NCBI RefSeq assembly: GCF_051433195.1
Contig: NZ_JBHMFT010000023.1
Coordinates: forward strand, 1 to 64,000
Direction of reading: 5' to 3'
Length of the DNA: 64,000 nt
Source of the DNA: Falsiroseomonas sp051433195
GTDB lineage: Bacteria > Pseudomonadota > Alphaproteobacteria > Acetobacterales > Acetobacteraceae
Shown piece by piece: positions 59,947 to 64,000 of this stretch (the stretch's first letter is position 1; each line of letters opens with the position of its first letter). The notes beneath the pieces are model-generated. The model was not told the origin of the DNA. It saw only the letters and a program-made list of their open reading frames with translations, and made no database searches. The translations under genes and the position numbers were made by a program.

Positions 59947-59962
59947 CGCATCTGAAGTAACG
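59935..59962. repeat. Direct repeat of the SWIB gene 3' end
   Basis: The 14-bp CATCTTAAGTAACG (59935–59948) at the gene end is followed at once by CATCTGAAGTAACG (59949–59962). Both copies encode His-Leu-Lys-stop, and the single difference is synonymous. Confidence 0.85.
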
Positions 59963-59989
59963 GCTCGACGGCGCAGCCGGGCGCAGGTT

Positions 59990-61381
59990 CTACGCCCGGC
60001 GCGCCCTTGGCCCTAGGGGGCGCGCCCCCTCGATCGCGGCGCTGGCCAGTGCCTGGTCGACGCCGCCGCCGATATGCCCGGCCAGCACCTGCCGCGCCGC
60101 CGCCGCATCCCGGCGAAGGGCGGCATCCAACAGCGCCTGATGTTCCCGCACCGCGATGTCGCCGCGGAAGCCCAAGGCAATATTCTGGTAGCGCAGATAG
60201 CGATCGAAGGTCGCGGCGTGGGTGGCCATCAGCGTGCGCGATCCACAGGCGGAAATCAGCGCCTGGTGGAACTGCGCATCGAGACGCCGCCATTGGTCCA
60301 GCGCCGCCGCATCCCCCGCGCGCAGCCGGTCCTGCATCTGCGCCAGGCGGTGATGTGCCGCAATCACCCGCGCCTCCCATTCCAGGTCGCCGGCGTGGAA
60401 CGCTTGCTCCAGCGCATGCGTCTCGAGCAGCAGGCGGAGGCTGGCGACTTCGTGCAGGTTCGCGGCCGATAGCGGCGCAACCTCGAAGCCGCGCTGGCCT
60501 TCGGCCACGATGAACTGCTCGACCGTCAGCCGGCTGAGAACCTCCCGCAGCGTGCTGATGCCGGCGCCATAGCGGTCCCGCAGCGCCTCCAGCCGCAGCT
60601 TCTGGCCGGGTGCCAGGATGCCGCGCAGCAGGTCGCCGCGGATCAGGCGGTAGGCGCGCTCACTTGCCGATTCGGCGCTGGCTGGGGCCGGGTGGCGGCG
60701 CGGTGACGGCGTGAAGCCGTCGAGGGCGCCGGTCGCGGCCACATGCGCGACGCAGCCATCGACATGCGCCGCCAGGATGGCGCAGGCGGCGGCCGGGTCC
60801 CGCCGCAGCGCGCAGTCCAGCAGGGCCGCATGCTGGTCCGCCGCCACGGCACCGCGGAACACCACCGCCACCATCTGGTAGCGCAGGTAGCGGTCATAGG
60901 CCGCGGCATAGGCTTCCAGCAGGGTCGCCGAGCCGCAGGCGGCAATCAGCACATGGTGGAAGTCCCGGTCGTAGCGCTTCCACAGCGCCGCGTCGGCAGC
61001 CTGGCCGGCCAGCAGCCGGCGTTCGATCATCGCCAGCTTGTGGTGCGCGCCGACGACCTCGCCTTCCCAGTCCAGGTCGCCGGCGGCGAAGCTGGCCTGG
61101 ATGGCGTGGCCTTCCAGCAGCAGGCGCAGCGCCGCCACCTCGCGAAAATCCTCCACCGAGACCGGGGCCACGGCGAAGCCGCGCTGGCCTTCGGCGAGGA
61201 CCAGCCCCTCGCTGGCCAGGCGGTTGAGCGCCTCCCGCAGCGTGGCGACGCCGGCGCCGTAGACCGGCCGCAGCCCCTCCAGCCCCAGCTTCGCGCCGGG
61301 TGCCAGGCGCCCGAGGATCAGGTCGCCGCGGATGCGCCGATAGGCGGCGTCGCTGAAGCCTTCCTCCACCCGGCCCGTCAT
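59990..61381 (-). CDS. Double-module GntR/FCD transcriptional regulator
   Basis: A 463-residue protein holding two complete FadR-type regulators in tandem. Module 1 (residues about 5–220): AAYRRIRGDLILGRLAPGAKL, the recognition helix TLREALNRLASEGLV, and an FCD domain with AALRLLLEGHAI and FHHVLIAACGS. Module 2 (about 245–450): RAYRLIRGDLLRGILAPGQKL, TLREVLSRLTVEQFI, and FCD with ASLRLLLETHAL and FHQALISACGS. Ordinary GntR-FCD proteins are about 220–240 residues and dimerise, so this is a covalent pseudo-dimer. It is divergent from the TRAP transporter genes, its likely target. Confidence 0.9.
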   Translation of the reverse strand: MTGRVEEGFSDAAYRRIRGDLILGRLAPGAKLGLEGLRPVYGAGVATLREALNRLASEGLVLAEGQRGFAVAPVSVEDFREVAALRLLLEGHAIQASFAAGDLDWEGEVVGAHHKLAMIERRLLAGQAADAALWKRYDRDFHHVLIAACGSATLLEAYAAAYDRYLRYQMVAVVFRGAVAADQHAALLDCALRRDPAAACAILAAHVDGCVAHVAATGALDGFTPSPRRHPAPASAESASERAYRLIRGDLLRGILAPGQKLRLEALRDRYGAGISTLREVLSRLTVEQFIVAEGQRGFEVAPLSAANLHEVASLRLLLETHALEQAFHAGDLEWEARVIAAHHRLAQMQDRLRAGDAAALDQWRRLDAQFHQALISACGSRTLMATHAATFDRYLRYQNIALGFRGDIAVREHQALLDAALRRDAAAARQVLAGHIGGGVDQALASAAIEGARPLGPRARRA

Positions 61382-61558
61382 CCTGTCCCGATCGCTGGTC
61401 CCGCGCAGCACATCATGGTGGCTGGCAGCGCCACAATATCCGCGATTCCAGGAAATCTCCTAGATAATGCGGATGGGCGCTTGATTCCGCCCTGGCGCCT
61501 CAATAGCCTGGGCGGGCCGCGGTATCCGCGGCCAAGCAATCGGTTGGGGAGGATGCGC
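61382..61558. promoter_or_regulatory. Divergent control region between the GntR-FCD gene and the TRAP genes
   Basis: A 177-bp gap, AT-richer in its middle. TAGATAAT at 61461–61468 resembles a –10 box for the plus-strand TRAP genes. ATCT…AGAT half-sites lie across 61455–61465 and could be an operator. GGGGAGG at 61546–61552 is the TRAP ribosome-binding site. Operator assignment is inference. Confidence 0.45.
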
Positions 61559-62557
61559 ATGGGCGCGATGATGGGGCGTCGTTCCGCCGTGGGCGCCGTG
61601 ATGGGCGCCGCGGCGCTGGCAGCCGGGCTTGCCGCGCCGGCCGTGGCGCAGGCCCGGCGGCGCATCCGCTTCGCCGCCGTCTTCTCCGACCAGGACATCC
61701 GCGGCGAGGCGATGCGCGGCTTCGTCACCGACCTGGCCGGCCAGTTCGATGTCGAGCTGCACCTGAACGCCACGCTGTTCCGCCAGGGGACGGAGCTGGT
61801 GGCGATCCAGCGCAACAACCTGGAGATGGCGAACCTCGCGCCGCAGGACATCTCCCGCCAGATCCCGGCCTGGTCGGTGATGACCTCCGCCTACCTGTTC
61901 CGCGATGCCGAGCACATGCGGAAGACCTTCGCCGGCGATGTCGGGCGCGAGTTCAACCGCATGGCGCGGGACCAGCTGAACGTCCACGTCCTCGGCCCGC
62001 TGTATTTCGGCACGCGCCACGTCAACCTGAAGCCGCGCAAGCGCATCAGCACCCCGGCGGACCTGGCCGGCCTGAAGCTGCGGATGCCGCCGGGCGAGGC
62101 CTGGCAGTTCCTCGGCGAGGCGCTGGGTGCCAACCCGACGCCGGTGGCCTTCGCCGAGCTGTACACGGCGTTGCAGACCGGCACGGTGGATGGCCAGGAC
62201 AATCCGCTGCCGACCAGCCGCACCATGCGCTTCCATGAGGTCACCACGCAATTCGTGCTGACCAGTCACCTGGTCGCCTACGACCTGCTGTCGATCTCGG
62301 CGCGGCTGTGGGACGGGCTGACGCCGGCGCAGCAGGCCGCCATCCAGGCCGCCGCCGACAAGGCGATCGAGGCCAGCACCCGACGCCACCTGATGCAGGA
62401 GGAGGAGATGGTGAACTTCTTCCGCACCCAGGGCCTCGAGGTCTATGCGCCCGACGTCGCCGCCTTCCGGGCGGAGGCGCAGCGCCGCTACCTCGCCTCG
62501 CCGCTGTCGCAGGCCTGGCCGGCCGGCGTGCTCGACCGCATCAACGCCGTCAGCTGA
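61559..62557 (+). CDS. TRAP transporter substrate-binding protein (DctP family)
   Basis: Periplasmic receptor of a TRAP transporter, about 332 residues. It has a signal peptide (GRRSAVGAVMGAAALAAGLAAP, cleavage near VAQA). Family marks are ELVAIQRNNLEMANLAPQDI near residue 80, RTRHVNLKPRK-like GTRHVNLKPRKRISTPADLAGLKLRMPP (about 155–180), and ANPTPVAFAELYTALQTGTVDGQDNPL (about 200–226), with the conserved carboxylate-binding Arg in KLRMP. ATG 61559 was chosen because GGGGAGG lies six bases upstream; ATG 61553 is too close to it. The ligand is probably an organic acid. Confidence 0.92.
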   Translation: MGAMMGRRSAVGAVMGAAALAAGLAAPAVAQARRRIRFAAVFSDQDIRGEAMRGFVTDLAGQFDVELHLNATLFRQGTELVAIQRNNLEMANLAPQDISRQIPAWSVMTSAYLFRDAEHMRKTFAGDVGREFNRMARDQLNVHVLGPLYFGTRHVNLKPRKRISTPADLAGLKLRMPPGEAWQFLGEALGANPTPVAFAELYTALQTGTVDGQDNPLPTSRTMRFHEVTTQFVLTSHLVAYDLLSISARLWDGLTPAQQAAIQAAADKAIEASTRRHLMQEEEMVNFFRTQGLEVYAPDVAAFRAEAQRRYLASPLSQAWPAGVLDRINAVS

Positions 62558-62571
62558 ACCGGGCCCGGCGG

Positions 62572-63072
62572 ATGCGGCACGCGGCACGCCGCATCCTGGG
62601 CTGGGCACGGCGGCGGGCGGAGAATGTGCTGGCCGCGCTGCTGGTGGCGATGTTCGGCGCCTTCATCATCCAGATCGCCATGCGCTACCTGCTGAACGCG
62701 CCGGTGGGTTGGACCACGGAGGTCTCGACGCTGGCGTGGTTGTGGGGCGTGCTGTGGGGTGCGGCACTGGTGCTGCGGGACGATGAGGAGATCCGCTTCG
62801 ACCTGATCCATGGCAGCGTGCCGCCCGGCCTGCGCCGCGTGTTCGATGCGGTCACCGGGCTGACGGTCGTCGGCGTCTTCGGCCTGTCGCTGCCGGCGGT
62901 GCTGGACTACGTCGCCTTCATGAAGGTCGAGCGGTCCACCTATCTCGGCCTGCGCTTCGACCTGCTGTTTTCCGTCTATGTCGTCTTCGCCGTGGCGATG
63001 ATCATCCGGCACGGCTGGATCGCCTGGTGCGCCGTGACGAACACGCCCCGTGGCACGGCGCGCGCCGCGTGA
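62572..63072 (+). CDS. TRAP transporter small permease (DctQ family)
   Basis: A 166-residue membrane protein with four helices. The first (VLAALLVAMFGAFIIQIAMRY) and the following NAPVGWTTEVSTLAWLWGVLWGAALVLRDDEEIRFDL (about residues 42–78) are typical of DctQ. It lies 14 bp after the receptor gene, and its stop overlaps the large permease start (TGATG). Confidence 0.9.
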   Translation: MRHAARRILGWARRRAENVLAALLVAMFGAFIIQIAMRYLLNAPVGWTTEVSTLAWLWGVLWGAALVLRDDEEIRFDLIHGSVPPGLRRVFDAVTGLTVVGVFGLSLPAVLDYVAFMKVERSTYLGLRFDLLFSVYVVFAVAMIIRHGWIAWCAVTNTPRGTARAA

Positions 63073-64000
63073 TGCCGGACAGCCCGTTCTCCCTGGCGCT
63101 GGTGGCGATCATCGGCCTGTCGCTGCTCGGCCTGCCGATCGGCCTCGGCATGATCACCGGGTCCATCATCTACCTGGCACTGTCAGGCCAGGACATGTCG
63201 ATCGCGGCGGAGCAGGTGCTGAACGGGCTGAACGGCAGCTTCATCCTGCTGGCGGTGCCGCTGTTCATCTTCTCCGCCGGGCTGATGAACGCGGGCAGCA
63301 TGACGGACCGGCTGCTGCGCTTCTGCAACATGCTGGTCGGGCGGTTCCGTGGCGGGCTGGGTCATGTGAACGTGGTGCAGAGCGTGATCTTCGCCGGCAT
63401 GTCGGGCTCCGCCATCGCCGATGCCGCGGGCAGCGGCCGCATGATCATCGACATGATGAAGCGCGGCGGCGGCTATCCCGCCAGCTATGCGGCGGCCATC
63501 ACCGCGGCCACGGCGGTGATCGGCCCGATCATCCCGCCCTCCATCCCCATGGTGCTCTACGCGCTGATCTCCGACAGCTCCATCGGCTACCTGTTCCTCG
63601 GCGGCGTGGTGCCGGGGCTGCTGATGGGCGTGGCGCAGATGGGCATCAACACCTGGATGGCGCACCGCCACGACTTCCCGGTGGCGGAGCGCGTGCCGCT
63701 GTGCGAATTGCCGCGGCTGACCTGGGACGCGCTGCCGGCGCTGCTGATGCCGGTGATCCTGCTGGGCGGCATCTATGGCGGCGTCATGACGCCGACGGAG
63801 GCCGCCGCCGTCGCCGCCGCCTACGCCTTCCTGGTGGCGACGCTGCTGTATCGCAGCATCTCCGCCCCGCAACTGTACCGCACGGTGCTGGACAGCGCCC
63901 GGTCCACCGCCGCCATCGGCATGCTGATCGCCGGCGCGCTGGCCTTCAACTACGTGGTGACCAGCGAGAACATCCCGACCACGGTGCGCAACCTGCTGGC
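63072..64000 (+). CDS. TRAP transporter large permease (DctM family), cut by window end
   Basis: The first 309 residues of the main membrane subunit; the gene runs past the right edge with no stop. The start MPDSPFSLALVAIIGLSLLG leads into a multi-helix ion-transporter-superfamily fold, with VPLFIFSAGLMNAGSMTDRLL near residue 57, FAGMSGSAIADAAGSG near 107 and AVIGPIIPPSIPMVLYAL near 150, all DctM hallmarks. GTG 63069 in the same frame is an alternative start. It completes a receptor–DctQ–DctM operon driven by a sodium or proton gradient. Confidence 0.92.
   Translation, partial: MPDSPFSLALVAIIGLSLLGLPIGLGMITGSIIYLALSGQDMSIAAEQVLNGLNGSFILLAVPLFIFSAGLMNAGSMTDRLLRFCNMLVGRFRGGLGHVNVVQSVIFAGMSGSAIADAAGSGRMIIDMMKRGGGYPASYAAAITAATAVIGPIIPPSIPMVLYALISDSSIGYLFLGGVVPGLLMGVAQMGINTWMAHRHDFPVAERVPLCELPRLTWDALPALLMPVILLGGIYGGVMTPTEAAAVAAAYAFLVATLLYRSISAPQLYRTVLDSARSTAAIGMLIAGALAFNYVVTSENIPTTVRNLL

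Overview
The window is one contiguous, gene-dense, very GC-rich (about 70 %) bacterial chromosome segment. Gene content and order point to an alphaproteobacterium of the Rhodospirillales/Acetobacteraceae type (Roseomonas-like). The main clues are the yejABEF transporter behind a pheA–cytochrome c–hisN block, atpHAGDC without F0 genes, hisC–tyrA, DUF1488/DUF29 proteins, TRAP and NMT1-type uptake proteins, and the rplU–rpmA–obgE–proB//proA–nadD–rsfS–rlmH//gpmI//envC–ctpA–rppH order. The genus is inference. I saw no rRNA, no convincing tRNA, no CRISPR array and no intact insertion sequence.

Layout: 0.1–2.4 kb holds prephenate dehydratase, a membrane-anchored cytochrome c and a histidinol-phosphatase-type IMPase. 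2.4–8.8 kb is a tightly overlapped yej-type oligopeptide ABC transporter. 8.8–11.7 kb has a hydroxyacid reductase, a MarR regulator and an M17 aminopeptidase. 11.8–18.7 kb is a mixed block: glycosyltransferase, hybrid histidine kinase, DUF1488 and a 43-aa basic protein, an NMT1-type binding protein with a tandemly duplicated 3' end, and an acyltransferase. 18.7–23.6 kb holds metX, hisC–tyrA, DUF29 and an MFS transporter. 23.8–28.9 kb is the F1 ATP synthase operon, with an elaborate hairpin zone between atpD and atpC. 29–31 kb holds a ferritin-like diiron protein coupled to a secreted GH10 xylanase.

31–58 kb is read mostly on the minus strand. It is a housekeeping backbone (rplU, rpmA, obgE, proB, proA, nadD, rsfS, rlmH, gpmI, envC, ctpA, a divergent deacetylase, rppH) interrupted by accessory insertions: cbpA/cbpM plus a low-GC pocket with one unrecognised gene (35.7–38.2 kb); a BacNav-like channel and NnrU (39.8–41.4 kb); and a 9-kb segment that separates proA from proB (46–55 kb). 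That last segment has members of an unrecognised small secreted 'SGEN' family at both edges. 58–64 kb holds a D-amino-acid-dehydrogenase-type oxidoreductase, a SWIB protein, a regulator made of two complete GntR-FCD modules, and a divergent TRAP transporter whose large subunit runs off the window.

The most unusual signals are these. (1) Several genes have their last codons plus stop codon repeated just downstream; the extreme case has five copies, spaced so that all three frames end in the same heptapeptide. (2) The three-member SGEN family. (3) The atpD–atpC hairpin zone. (4) rsfS with a histone-H1-like repeat tail and, apparently, an AUC start. (5) The duplicated GntR-FCD regulator.
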